Part shown: positions 39,416-48,713 of the stretch, piece after piece
How positions within the stretch are numbered: the first letter of the stretch is position 1
Layout of the letters: every line of letters starts with the position of its first letter
Assembly: GCF_036503815.1 (NCBI RefSeq)
Contig: NZ_AP027764.1
Span: 2,356,001-2,420,000, forward strand
Length of the DNA stretch: 64,000 nt
Source of the DNA: Escherichia coli
GTDB taxonomy: Bacteria; Pseudomonadota; Gammaproteobacteria; Enterobacterales; Enterobacteriaceae
Reading direction: 5' to 3'
Program-made: the position numbers and the translations under genes
Notes under the pieces: generated by a model
Seen by the model: the letters and a program-made list of their open reading frames with translations, nothing else
What the model was told of the DNA's origin: nothing
The model's database searches: none

Positions 39416-39505
39416 ATGAGCACCGACCTTAAATTTTCACTGGTAACAACGATTATCGTCCTCGGTTTGATCGTGGCCGTGGGTTTGACTGCCGCGCTGC
39501 ACTGA
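39416..39505 (+). CDS. ynhF: 29-residue membrane protein YnhF
   Basis: Starts MSTDLKFSLV and ends TAALH. The whole centre (about residues 8-27) is one hydrophobic helix, so it is a single-pass inner-membrane miniprotein. AAGGAGAAA is placed well before the ATG, a strong sign that it is translated. It is known in E. coli as a small expressed membrane protein of unknown role. It is followed by a stem-loop and then ydhP 166 bases downstream. Confidence 0.9.
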   Translation: MSTDLKFSLVTTIIVLGLIVAVGLTAALH

Positions 39506-39513
39506 TTTCCTCT

Positions 39514-39540
39514 CGAGGGAGCGCGTTCTCCCTCGCATCT
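39514..39540 (+). terminator. Terminator-like hairpin after ynhF
   Basis: CGAGGGAG / CTCCCTCG stem with six-base loop, then CATCTCCTTCC. It would separate ynhF transcription from ydhP. Confidence 0.6.
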
Positions 39541-39670
39541 CCTTCCTGTTTGTTAGCAAAATGGCAAAAGTGTTTTCTCTTTTTGTTATTTTCATTTTTT
39601 TGTGATTGCTGTCATGCTTTCGCCACTTTAATGAATATCGCGTAATGACGCGAAGAGGTGGAGATAAGGC

Positions 39671-40840
39671 ATGAAAATTAACTATCCGTTGCTGGCGCTG
39701 GCGATTGGCGCGTTTGGTATCGGGACAACGGAGTTCTCGCCAATGGGCTTGTTGCCCGTCATTGCGCGCGGTGTGGATGTCTCGATTCCCGCTGCCGGAA
39801 TGTTAATCAGTGCCTATGCAGTTGGCGTAATGGTGGGCGCGCCGCTGATGACGCTTCTACTTTCTCATCGTGCCCGCCGCAGTGCGTTGATTTTCCTGAT
39901 GGCGATTTTCACGCTTGGCAACGTACTTTCCGCCATCGCGCCGGATTATATGACCCTGATGCTTTCACGCATTTTGACCAGCCTGAATCACGGAGCATTT
40001 TTTGGTTTGGGTTCAGTTGTGGCCGCAAGCGTGGTGCCAAAACATAAACAGGCCAGCGCAGTTGCCACTATGTTTATGGGGTTAACCCTGGCAAATATCG
40101 GTGGTGTTCCGGCGGCGACCTGGTTGGGTGAAACCATCGGCTGGCGGATGTCATTTCTGGCAACGGCGGGGCTGGGCGTGATTTCAATAGTAAGTCTGTT
40201 CTTCTCATTACCTAAAGGTGGCGCAGGGGCGCGACCTGAAGTGAAAAAAGAGCTGGCGGTATTAATGCGTCCGCAGGTGCTGTCTGCATTGCTGACGACG
40301 GTGCTGGGAGCTGGCGCAATGTTTACCCTCTACACCTATATCTCTCCGGTACTGCAAAGTATTACCCACGCAACACCGGTGTTCGTCACGGCAATGCTGG
40401 TGCTGATTGGTGTCGGGTTCTCTATTGGGAACTATCTCGGCGGCAAACTGGCAGATCGTTCAGTTAACGGCACGTTGAAAGGCTTTTTGTTGCTGCTGAT
40501 GGTGATTATGCTGGCAATCCCGTTCCTGGCCCGCAATGAGTTCGGCGCAGCTATTAGCATGGTGGTGTGGGGAGCTGCAACCTTTGCGGTCGTACCGCCG
40601 TTACAGATGCGCGTGATGCGTGTCGCCAGTGAAGCGCCTGGTCTGTCTTCATCAGTCAATATTGGTGCCTTTAATCTTGGAAATGCGCTGGGAGCAGTGG
40701 CTGGTGGTGCGGTAATTTCCGCTGGGCTGGGATACAGTTTTGTGCCGGTGATGGGGGCGATTGTCGCGGGACTGGCATTATTGCTGGTGTTTATGTCAGC
40801 CAGAAAACAACCTGAGGCAGTTTGCGTTGCCAACAGCTAA
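39671..40840 (+). CDS. ydhP: MFS transporter YdhP
   Basis: A 389-residue inner-membrane protein of the AraJ/drug-resistance MFS branch (about twelve segments; start INYPLLALAIGAFGIGTTEFSPMGLLPVIA is characteristic). Substrate not known. GGTGGAG precedes the ATG. It is monocistronic, with a terminator hairpin just after the stop. Confidence 0.92.
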   Translation: MKINYPLLALAIGAFGIGTTEFSPMGLLPVIARGVDVSIPAAGMLISAYAVGVMVGAPLMTLLLSHRARRSALIFLMAIFTLGNVLSAIAPDYMTLMLSRILTSLNHGAFFGLGSVVAASVVPKHKQASAVATMFMGLTLANIGGVPAATWLGETIGWRMSFLATAGLGVISIVSLFFSLPKGGAGARPEVKKELAVLMRPQVLSALLTTVLGAGAMFTLYTYISPVLQSITHATPVFVTAMLVLIGVGFSIGNYLGGKLADRSVNGTLKGFLLLLMVIMLAIPFLARNEFGAAISMVVWGAATFAVVPPLQMRVMRVASEAPGLSSSVNIGAFNLGNALGAVAGGAVISAGLGYSFVPVMGAIVAGLALLLVFMSARKQPEAVCVANS

Positions 40841-40849
40841 TTAAACAAA

Positions 40850-40875
40850 AACGCAGAAGGATAACCTTCTGCGTT
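40850..40875 (+). terminator. ydhP terminator
   Basis: AACGCAGAAGG / CCTTCTGCGTT stem with loop ATAA, ten bases after the ydhP stop. A's precede and TACAG follows, so the T-tract is weak on the plus strand. Confidence 0.7.
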
Positions 40876-40903
40876 ACAGTTGCTGGCAACGTGCGATTTA
40901 TCT

Positions 40904-40963
40904 TGCCGGATGCGGTGTTAACGCTTCATCCGAGTTGGCATGGTAAGCGAAGCGCATCAGGCA
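40904..40963. repeat. REP/BIME-like element between ydhP and sodB
   Basis: TGCCGGATGCGG, spacer, CGCTTCATCCGA followed by GCGCATCAGGCA are the characteristic halves of E. coli repetitive extragenic palindromes. It lies between two convergent genes, where REPs often sit, and may protect the sodB mRNA end. Confidence 0.7.
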
Positions 40964-40985
40964 ATGTTGCATTTGCCATCAGTTA

Positions 40986-41567
40986 TTATGCAGCGAGATT
41001 TTTTGCTACGAATTCCCAGTTCACCAGCGCCCAGAAGTGCTCCAGATAGCCAGGACGTGCATTGCGATAGTCGATGTAATAAGCGTGTTCCCAGACATCA
41101 ACGGTCAGCAGTGGAGTCGCATCGGTGGTCAGCGGAGTACCCGCGTTAGAGGTTGAAACGATAGCCAGCTTGCCATCGCTGTTTTTCACCAGCCAGGTCC
41201 AGCCAGAACCAAAGTTTTTGATTGCTGCATCAGTAAACTGTGCTTTGAAATCGGCAAAGCTGCCAAAAGATGCGGCGATAGCTTCAGCGACTTTTCCAGT
41301 CGGTTCGCCACCCGCGTTCGGTGCCAGGCAGTTCCAGTAGAAGGTATGGTTCCAGACCTGAGCTGCGTTGTTGAATACGCCACCTTCAGAGCTGCGAATA
41401 ATCTCTTCCAGTGATTTACCTTCAAACGCGGTACCTTTAATCAGGTTGTTCAGGTTAGTGACATAAGTCTGATGATGCTTGCCGTAGTGATACTCGATGG
41501 TTTCCGCAGAAATGTGCGGTGCCAGAGCATCTTTAGCATATGGTAGTGCAGGTAATTCGAATGACAT
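40986..41567 (-). CDS. sodB: Iron superoxide dismutase
   Basis: A 193-residue cytoplasmic Fe-SOD that removes superoxide. The metal ligand H27 (EYHYGKHHQTYV) and the C-terminal DVWEHAYYIDYRN motif with the Asp and His ligands are present; residues of the FeSOD type (A-Q near FNNAAQVWNHTFYW) are seen. The start is preceded by AAAGGAGAGTAG, the region known to pair with RyhB, which destroys the mRNA under iron limitation. A long inverted repeat lies in the promoter-leader region. Confidence 0.98.
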   Translation of the reverse strand: MSFELPALPYAKDALAPHISAETIEYHYGKHHQTYVTNLNNLIKGTAFEGKSLEEIIRSSEGGVFNNAAQVWNHTFYWNCLAPNAGGEPTGKVAEAIAASFGSFADFKAQFTDAAIKNFGSGWTWLVKNSDGKLAIVSTSNAGTPLTTDATPLLTVDVWEHAYYIDYRNARPGYLEHFWALVNWEFVAKNLAA

Positions 41568-41593
41568 TGCTACTCTCCTTTATTATTAATTTG

Positions 41594-41623
41594 CATACGT
41601 ACAATAGCCTTATTGTGCGTATG
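41594..41623. promoter_or_regulatory. Inverted repeat upstream of sodB
   Basis: CATACGTACAATA and TATTGTGCGTATG are 13-base inverted arms with one mismatch around GCCT, 27 bases before the sodB start. It can be an operator or an RNA hairpin in the leader. Confidence 0.7.
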
Positions 41624-41662
41624 GATAGGGTAGCAAATTAAAAGGTGAGACAAAAGATGAAC

Positions 41663-41690
41663 TTACCCTGTTGCCGTAACAACAGGGTAA
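41663..41690 (-). terminator. mepH terminator
   Basis: TTACCCTGTTG / CAACAGGGTAA stem with six-base loop; the minus strand continues GTTCATCTTTTGTC. It lies four bases after the mepH stop. Confidence 0.8.
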
Positions 41691-41694
41691 AGTT

Positions 41695-42522
41695 TTAGCG
41701 AAGTGTTTTTGGGGTCATTACCCGGCGAGCGCCAACATAGTGGCGCTGCCAGTAGTCTTCACTGAGAGAAGTGATTTGAATTTCCTGACCCGTACGCGGT
41801 GACTGAATAAATTTGCCGTTGCCGACATACACGCCGACATGATCGGCTGTACCGCGTCCCTGAGTACGGAAGAAGACCAGGTCGCCGTTTTTCAGTTCAC
41901 TTCGTTCGATAGGGGCTGCATCACGCAGGTGATACATTTCATTCGCCGTACGCGGAATACGAATTTTCACCAAATCTTTATAAGCGTAATAAACCAGGCC
42001 GCTGCAATCAAAACCGGTACGCGGTGAGCTGCCACCCCAACGATATGGCTTACCAATTTGCTGCATCAGTTTATTCATTGCCACTTTTGTGGCTTTTTGC
42101 ACCTTCGCTTTGTGTGCGTCGGCAAGGGTTCCTGACGCGGCATTTTTGACTTTCACACAATGCGATTTATAGCCCTTACGTTTGGTACACTTTTCGGTAA
42201 AGCTGGCTGAGGCCGTTTTATTGACGACGTGTTTGCTGCGAGTTTTGGCGTTTTTAGAAGCAGTAATGGAAGATTTTTTAACGGAAGAAGCGGTTTTGCT
42301 TTTGGTCGTACTTTTACTGGCGGCTTTTTTCGCTGTTTTCTGGCTGGCTTTCTGGGTCTTTTTGGTGGTTGCCGTGCTTTTCTTTTTATCTGCTTTTTTG
42401 GTGATATGAGTGGTAGCAGAACTCTCCCTGGCTTGCTTTGAAGCATGGGCCATAGGCGTTAAAGGCAGGGTGGTAAAAAGTAAAGCACAGAGCGTGATCG
42501 AAATACGGTTTATCCGCGCCAC
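41695..42522 (-). CDS. mepH: Murein DD-endopeptidase MepH
   Basis: A 275-residue periplasmic NlpC/P60 hydrolase (formerly YdhO) that cuts D-Ala-mDAP crosslinks so new peptidoglycan can be inserted. Signal peptide about 1-27 (PMAHA), then a Lys/Thr/Ser-rich linker of about 30-100, then the catalytic domain with C173 in TGFDCSGLVYY and a histidine in TADHVGVYVG. Start is GTG, with GAGGG upstream. From memory the reference protein has 271 residues; the four extra residues appear to be in the linker repeats. Confidence 0.94.
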   Translation of the reverse strand: MARINRISITLCALLFTTLPLTPMAHASKQARESSATTHITKKADKKKSTATTKKTQKASQKTAKKAASKSTTKSKTASSVKKSSITASKNAKTRSKHVVNKTASASFTEKCTKRKGYKSHCVKVKNAASGTLADAHKAKVQKATKVAMNKLMQQIGKPYRWGGSSPRTGFDCSGLVYYAYKDLVKIRIPRTANEMYHLRDAAPIERSELKNGDLVFFRTQGRGTADHVGVYVGNGKFIQSPRTGQEIQITSLSEDYWQRHYVGARRVMTPKTLR

Positions 42523-42856
42523 TGAGCGTCCCTCTGTTAAGGCAGGTCTATCATGCCTGCGTCTGATTTACAAAACTTGATGATTCTAATGCATAGAAGA
42601 AGAGAAAGTTAATAGCTTTTATTGTTAAAAAATACGTTTCGTCGGCGAGCGCAAAAAAATGCAGCAGTGGAAGCTAAAAATGGTTATAAATACGCCAGTT
42701 TGCCGTGCATAAGAGAAGAAACGAATATTTGAAATGCAACAAATAGAACAAAGGGATAAAATAGCAAAAGCGTGATGAAAATGTTATTTTCCGATGCCGC
42801 ACTGACCCGCTACAATGTCAGATTACTGCCGTAAAGAAGTTTGAGGAAGCAAGACA
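42523..42856. other. mepH-grxD divergent intergenic region
   Basis: 334 AT-rich bases without a gene. The right end holds the grxD promoter listed next; the left end should hold the mepH promoter, which I could not place. Confidence 0.5.
42788..42816 (+). promoter_or_regulatory. Probable grxD promoter
   Basis: TTTCCG, a 17-base spacer and TACAAT, 41 bases before the grxD ATG. Confidence 0.5.
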
Positions 42857-43204
42857 ATGAGCACCACTATCGAAAAAATCCAACGCCAGATTGCTGAAAA
42901 CCCGATCCTGCTGTACATGAAAGGTTCACCGAAACTGCCGAGCTGCGGTTTCTCTGCCCAGGCAGTCCAGGCGCTTGCCGCATGTGGCGAACGTTTTGCC
43001 TATGTTGATATCCTGCAGAATCCGGACATTCGTGCGGAACTGCCGAAATATGCTAACTGGCCGACCTTCCCGCAACTGTGGGTTGACGGCGAGCTGGTCG
43101 GCGGTTGTGATATTGTGATCGAAATGTATCAGCGTGGCGAACTGCAGCAGCTGATCAAAGAAACTGCCGCTAAATACAAGTCTGAAGAGCCGGACGCTGA
43201 ATAG
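42857..43204 (+). CDS. grxD: Monothiol glutaredoxin 4
   Basis: A 115-residue monothiol glutaredoxin. The active site is C30 in the CGFS motif that marks the class, with the glutathione-binding WPTFPQLWVDGELVGG further on. The dimer binds a [2Fe-2S] cluster with glutathione and acts in cluster transfer and iron homeostasis, often with BolA proteins. This links it in function with the suf operon and sodB nearby. GAGGAAGC stands before the ATG, and a terminator follows the stop. Confidence 0.97.
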   Translation: MSTTIEKIQRQIAENPILLYMKGSPKLPSCGFSAQAVQALAACGERFAYVDILQNPDIRAELPKYANWPTFPQLWVDGELVGGCDIVIEMYQRGELQQLIKETAAKYKSEEPDAE

Positions 43205-43217
43205 TCCGTCCTGCAAT

Positions 43218-43255
43218 ACTGACGGATGCGAACGGGCATCCGTCAGTCCTTTCTC
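43218..43255 (+). terminator. grxD terminator
   Basis: ACTGACGGATGC / GCATCCGTCAGT stem with six-base loop and CCTTTCTCT tail. It reaches the convergent lhr stop. Confidence 0.8.
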
Positions 43256-46200
43256 TATCCCCAATCCAGTCCTTGTGGCGAACTTGAAAATCCCGCCTCA
43301 CGCAGCAGCGTAAACATCGGCGTTTGCCGGACCGGTAGGTCATTCACTTCTGTTAGCGTAAAGCGCAGCCGTGGTTCGCGACGCAGTGCGGTAGTCAGCG
43401 CGTGGAAAATCTCTGGGGCGAGTAATTCCTCTTTTTCCTGCCAGACCAGCATTTTTTTGCCACCTTGCGCCAGATAGAGTAACAATTTGCCGCCAGAAAC
43501 AACCACCAGCGCACCCGCCCGACGCGTTGGTATCAGCGTCGCCGGATGTGCAGGCCAGGGCAGAAGATTTCCCCATGCATTAGCCGGATCGTTGGCAGAG
43601 AGCGCCACTGGTGTATAGTGGCGCGTTTGCGTGGCTTGTGTCGCCAGATCGCGCAATCGGTCAATAGTCAGACGTTCAGCGAATTGCGCGCCACCCAGAC
43701 CTTCTACAAAACGACCTCGCATAATTCGCCCGGAGTCTTCCATACTTCGACAAAGCGTTTGCATCGATGGAAACCCGCCAGGGATATTTTCGGTTATCAC
43801 CGCCTGACGACTGATGATGCCGTAGCGGTCGAGCATATTTTCCGCCAGCGCCAGCATCCTTTCGGTATCGTTTAGTGGCTCCACCTGCAATAACGACCAG
43901 CGTCCAGCCAGATTTGGTGTGTTGTAAGATAGCAGCGGCGAGACGGGTTGCGCATAGACAGGACGTCCACGACGAGCCCGGTGGCTGCGACGAGTTGAGG
44001 TGCGTGTGTTGGTACTGCTGCGGGTGAGGGCGCGTAACGGTGCCCAAATGTCGCTGGTGATGACGCCTTGCCAGACCAGCGCCCATAACGCCTCTTGCAG
44101 GGCAGAGGGATCAACCGATTCGTCGATTTTATCGCGTATCCGTTGGCTGATTTGTTGTGCAAACCAGGCTCCACCGTCAGCCAGAACAGCGATTATCGCT
44201 TGCTGCAGCGCCGAACGATTCGCCTGATCTGCTTCGGCGGGAGTGAACGATTCTGCGGCATATTCCTGTAGATGCAGTGCCACCAGACCGTCATCTTCAC
44301 CCAGTTTTTTTTGCCCCGACCAGATAACCGCACCGGTTGCCAGTAATTCATCGAGCATTTCTGGCGAATAGTCGCGTACGCGGGCAGGCAGGATCTGGCT
44401 TTCCCAGAGTGAGGCGGGTAAACCGACTCCGGCAAGCTGTTCGATCACCCGCATGACGCCATCCACGCCCTCATAAACGCCTGGCGATGTTGAGGCAAAG
44501 AGTGCCGGGCTACCATCGGTGGCGGGTAATACGCCCTGACGTTCCAGCAGCAATCGCGCATAGGTCGTGGCCGCAACGGGACGTGTCGCTTCTCTGGCGG
44601 CTTGCAGCGAGCGCAAACGCAGACGACGAAATACTTCATCGCTCACCCAGATGCCTTGTTGCAGATTCATCACCAGCCCCTGTTCGCGCAGTTGCTGAAG
44701 TTGCTCTTCGACAATGGCAATACCGAGACTAAACTCATGAGCCAGTTGTTCAGACGTGACCAGAGCATGAGCCCGGAGATAGCGCAGAAAGAGGTCGCGA
44801 AGCGGGTAACTGACTCGGTGCAAATAAATCTCTGGCAGTGACTCTGGTAGTCGTACGCCGAGGGCATCGCGCAGCCTGGCGGCATCATCCATACAGGCAA
44901 GACGCTCCTGCCCGCTAATCATCGTCGGGAAGATTCGTTTTACTGCAAGAAGATTTTCCAGATACGACGCAATCTCTTCACTGCTGCCTGTATGCCGTTG
45001 CGCCAGGTCATCAACGGTCATTGGCCCCAGTTCGCGCAGCAGGTCGAACATTCCCTCTTCACCTTTCGCTCTTCTGCCAGGTGCCAGCCGCTGTAACTCT
45101 TCTTCCACCTGACGAATGACTTGCGGGTCGAGTAACTCACCAGGATCAACCTGACCGAGTAGATTGCGCAGTAACTCGCTGTCCAGCGACAGTACGGATG
45201 CCCGGCGCTCTGCCAGCGGGGCGTCGCTCTGGTACATAAATTCCGCGACATAGCCGAACAATAAACTGGCGGCGAAAGGCGAAGGCGTAGTGGTCGTTAC
45301 ATCGGATATTTGAATTTCGCCACCGTTCAGGCGACGCATCAAACGCTCCAGAGCGGGAAGATCATAAACATCTTGCAGACATTCGCGTAGGGTTTCGAGA
45401 ATGACCGGAAAATCCGGATATCCCTGAGCGATTTCCAGCAACTGACTGGCGCGCAGCCGTTGTTGCCAGAGCGGGGTGCGATGGCCCGGCGTGCGGCCCG
45501 GCATTAATAATGCCCGCGCGGCGCATTCGCGAAAACGGGCGGCGAAAAGTGCCGAGCTGCCTACCGCCTCGCGGACAATTTGCAGCAACTTTTCTGGTTC
45601 AAACAAAAAAATCGCGGCATCGGGCAATTTACCATCGGTGTCAGGAATGCGCGCAACAATGCCGTCATCACTGGCAACCACAGACGCGTCAGCGCCCCAT
45701 AGTGCATGTATTCGCCCGGCAATCGCCAGCGCCCAGGGTTCATGCACCCGTCTTCCATAGGGAGAGTGCAAAATAATACGCCAGTCGCCAATTTCATCAC
45801 GGCACCGTTCGAGGACCAGATGACGACTACCCGGAACGATGCCCGTCGCGTTGCGCTGCTCGTCAATCAACCCCTGAATATTGGCGATCGTATTTTCTTC
45901 TGCCAACCACGGGGGAATAGTCCCGGAAAAGAACGCGCCATCCGCCAGTAAATGGAGAAAATCGCCGATCATCTCGCCTAATTCTGCCGGACGTCCGTTA
46001 CCTTCACCACGCCAGAAGGGAAGGCGGGCAGAACGACCTGGAGCAGGAGTCACAATCACCTGATCGCGGGTGATTTGCTGGATCCGCCATGAGGTAGCGC
46101 CGAGAGTGATAATGTCGTTCACCCGCGACTCATATACCATCTCCTCATCCAGTTCACCCACCCGCCGCGAACCGGCCTGTTCTTCACCTTCGGGTAATAA

Positions 46201-47871
46201 CACGCTATACATGCCACGATCCGGAATGGTGCCACCGCTGGTAACCGCCAACAGCTGAGCGCCAGGTCGGGCGGTCAATATACCGGTCTCCCTGTTCCAG
46301 ACCAGTTTTGGTCGAAAAGCAGAAAAATCGCCAGAGGGATAGCGCCCGGAAAGCATATCCAGCGTGGCGTCAAAAACACGTCTTGGCAGATCTTTCCACG
46401 GTGCGGCACGGCGTACGCGGGAGTACCATTCGTCTGCCTGTAATGCATCCATCGCCGCGGCGGCAACGGTCTGCTGCGCAAGGACGTCGAGTGGATTATG
46501 CGGTGGTGTCAGGTTTTCCAGCCTGCCTGCGAACATACACTCAACAATGACTGCGGAATCGACTAAGTCACGCCTGGTTCGGGGGAAAAAAAGCCCTTTG
46601 GAGATACCACCTACCTGGTGTCCGGCACGTCCAATGCGTTGTAACCCACTGGCAACAGAAAGCGGCGTTGCCACCTGAATTACCAGATCCACCGCGCCCA
46701 TATCAATCCCCAGTTCGAGACTGGAGGTTGCGACCACGCAGCGTAATTCACCCGATTTCAGCGCCTGTTCGGTGATGGCTCGTTGTTCTTTAGACACGGA
46801 GCCGTGGTGTGAGCGGGCAATAAAAATGTCGCTACTTTGTACACGGTTAGAGGTTGCGCCGGAGGTCGACTCGAAATGGGCCGCATCAACGGCGATAGAC
46901 GGGGAACGCTGTAAGCGTGCGGCGTAAAGCTCATTCAATCGTGCCGTCAGTTTTTCCGCCAGCCCGCGTGAATTAGTAAAGACAATGGTCGAGCGATGGC
47001 GCAAAACTTCATCAAGGATACCCGTTTCAATATATGGCCAGATGGAGCCTTCCCGGCCGGCATGGCTGTCTTCGCCGGTGCCGCTGGCGACCGATGAGAC
47101 ATCATCCATATTGGCGACCGGTACGACAATCCGTATCTGCGGATGGCGCATTGCGGGCGGGTTGACTACCGTAACCGGGCGATCGCCACCAAGAAATGCT
47201 GCCACATCGCTGGCTGAGCGTACAGTGGCAGAAAGGCCAATTCGCTGTGCTGAGGTGTGGAGCAGCGCATCGAGCCGCTCCAGACTTAACGCCAGATGCG
47301 CACCACGTTTACTGCCCGCTACCGCGTGGACTTCATCAATAATTACCGTTTCGACGCCGCGTAGCGTTTCGCGCGCGCGGGAGGTCAGCATCAGATAGAG
47401 TGATTCGGGTGTGGTGATCAGAATATCCGGCGGATTACGGGTGAGTTTGCTGCGTTCCTGTGCAGGCGTATCGCCAGTACGGATCCCCACGCGAAGATTG
47501 ACTTCCGTTTCGCCGTGCCGCCGCCGTTCATCGGCAATACCCTGTAACGGGATCTGCAAGTTGCGCTGAACGTCGGTGCCCAGAGCTTTGATCGGTGAAA
47601 TATAGAGAATGCGTGAGGTTTTACGCTTATGCGCCTCGCGGGTATCTTCGCCGCCTTCGCGGAAGAGCTGATCGAGGGCGTAGAGAAATGCTGCCAGCGT
47701 TTTCCCGGAGCCAGTCGGTGCAATCACCAGCGCATGTTCGCCTCGCGCCGCCACATGCCAGGTTTGCGACTGGACAGCGGTCGGCTGTTTAAAGGCGCGA
47801 AGAAACCAGTCGCGGGTCGCCGGTGAAAACACGTCCGGCAGGGGCGATGAAGGGTTTAGATTATCTGCCAT
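43255..47871 (-). CDS. lhr: Large ATP-dependent DNA/RNA helicase Lhr
   Basis: A 1538-residue superfamily 2 helicase. Two RecA domains at the N-terminus carry Walker A APTGSGKT (K57), DEVH at 179-182 and the conserved SATVRS motif III and QRIGRAGH motif VI. Then come a winged-helix and Lhr core domain, and a long C-terminal region related to AlkZ-type glycosylase HTH repeats, for which uracil-DNA glycosylase activity has been reported. It is full length and downstream of rnt on the same strand; the two are likely cotranscribed. The gene is three times longer than its neighbours. Confidence 0.96.
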   Translation of the reverse strand: MADNLNPSSPLPDVFSPATRDWFLRAFKQPTAVQSQTWHVAARGEHALVIAPTGSGKTLAAFLYALDQLFREGGEDTREAHKRKTSRILYISPIKALGTDVQRNLQIPLQGIADERRRHGETEVNLRVGIRTGDTPAQERSKLTRNPPDILITTPESLYLMLTSRARETLRGVETVIIDEVHAVAGSKRGAHLALSLERLDALLHTSAQRIGLSATVRSASDVAAFLGGDRPVTVVNPPAMRHPQIRIVVPVANMDDVSSVASGTGEDSHAGREGSIWPYIETGILDEVLRHRSTIVFTNSRGLAEKLTARLNELYAARLQRSPSIAVDAAHFESTSGATSNRVQSSDIFIARSHHGSVSKEQRAITEQALKSGELRCVVATSSLELGIDMGAVDLVIQVATPLSVASGLQRIGRAGHQVGGISKGLFFPRTRRDLVDSAVIVECMFAGRLENLTPPHNPLDVLAQQTVAAAAMDALQADEWYSRVRRAAPWKDLPRRVFDATLDMLSGRYPSGDFSAFRPKLVWNRETGILTARPGAQLLAVTSGGTIPDRGMYSVLLPEGEEQAGSRRVGELDEEMVYESRVNDIITLGATSWRIQQITRDQVIVTPAPGRSARLPFWRGEGNGRPAELGEMIGDFLHLLADGAFFSGTIPPWLAEENTIANIQGLIDEQRNATGIVPGSRHLVLERCRDEIGDWRIILHSPYGRRVHEPWALAIAGRIHALWGADASVVASDDGIVARIPDTDGKLPDAAIFLFEPEKLLQIVREAVGSSALFAARFRECAARALLMPGRTPGHRTPLWQQRLRASQLLEIAQGYPDFPVILETLRECLQDVYDLPALERLMRRLNGGEIQISDVTTTTPSPFAASLLFGYVAEFMYQSDAPLAERRASVLSLDSELLRNLLGQVDPGELLDPQVIRQVEEELQRLAPGRRAKGEEGMFDLLRELGPMTVDDLAQRHTGSSEEIASYLENLLAVKRIFPTMISGQERLACMDDAARLRDALGVRLPESLPEIYLHRVSYPLRDLFLRYLRAHALVTSEQLAHEFSLGIAIVEEQLQQLREQGLVMNLQQGIWVSDEVFRRLRLRSLQAAREATRPVAATTYARLLLERQGVLPATDGSPALFASTSPGVYEGVDGVMRVIEQLAGVGLPASLWESQILPARVRDYSPEMLDELLATGAVIWSGQKKLGEDDGLVALHLQEYAAESFTPAEADQANRSALQQAIIAVLADGGAWFAQQISQRIRDKIDESVDPSALQEALWALVWQGVITSDIWAPLRALTRSSTNTRTSTRRSHRARRGRPVYAQPVSPLLSYNTPNLAGRWSLLQVEPLNDTERMLALAENMLDRYGIISRQAVITENIPGGFPSMQTLCRSMEDSGRIMRGRFVEGLGGAQFAERLTIDRLRDLATQATQTRHYTPVALSANDPANAWGNLLPWPAHPATLIPTRRAGALVVVSGGKLLLYLAQGGKKMLVWQEKEELLAPEIFHALTTALRREPRLRFTLTEVNDLPVRQTPMFTLLREAGFSSSPQGLDWG

Positions 47872-47924
47872 TAACGCTATTCCCCGTGAATATCATGCAT
47901 GATGCGTGGAATAGCCTCACTATA

Positions 47925-47956
47925 GATGCCTGAATCATTGCATGTCATCAGGCATC
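47925..47956 (-). terminator. Stem-loop between rnt and lhr
   Basis: GATGCCTGA / TCAGGCATC stem with a fourteen-base loop, seven bases past the rnt stop. It lacks a T-tract, so partial read-through into lhr is likely. Confidence 0.4.
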
Positions 47957-47963
47957 GACTCGA

Positions 47964-48611
47964 TTACACCTCTTCGGCGGCAGGTAGCGGCCAGCCTCCC
48001 AGACGTTTCCAGCGGTTGACGATTTCACAAAACAGCACAGCAGTGCGTTCGGTGTCGTACAGCGCGGAGTGCGCCTGGGTGCTGTCGAAGTCCATGCCAG
48101 CGGTCTGGCAAGCCTTTGACAATACGGTTTGTCCGAGTGCCAGCCCGGCCAGTGCAGCAGTGTCAAAAGTGGCGAAAGGGTGGAACGGGTTACGTTTCAG
48201 TGAGGCGCGTTCTGCGGCGGCCATCATAAAGCTGTGATCGAAATTGGCGTTGTGCGCCACCATAATGGCGCGGTTACAGCCGCTCGCTTTAATGCCTTTA
48301 CGTACAACTTTAAAAATTTCGTGCAGCGCCTCGTATTCGCTGACCGCGCCGCGATCGGGATCGTTCGGGTCAATGCCGTTGAAGGCGAGGGCCTCTGGCT
48401 GCAAATTTGCGCCGACAAATGGTTCGACGTGGAAATGTAATGTGGTGTCCGGCATCAGCCAGCCTTGTTCATCCATTTTCAGGGTGATGGCGGCAATCTC
48501 AAGCAGCGCATCGGTTTTGGCGTTAAATCCAGCTGTTTCAACATCGATCACAACAGGATAAAAACCACGAAAACGGTCGCACAGACCGGTAAGTTGAGCG
48601 TTATCGGACAT
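47964..48611 (-). CDS. rnt: Ribonuclease T
   Basis: A 215-residue DEDDh-family 3'-5' exoribonuclease that trims the CCA-proximal ends of tRNA, 5S and 23S rRNA. The first motif is [10 protein letters not shown] (D23 and E25), the second [11 protein letters not shown], and the third is around the [13 protein letters not shown] with the catalytic histidine. It is encoded 92 bases upstream of lhr in the same direction. No other odd features. Confidence 0.97.
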
Positions 48612-48713
48612 CTGATTCTCTTAATACGGATAAATTGCAGCGCACATTATGACAAATATTACTTGTCGATGCAGTAAAGATGCGGGCGCGATGAGTTCAC
48701 GCCCGGCAGGAGA

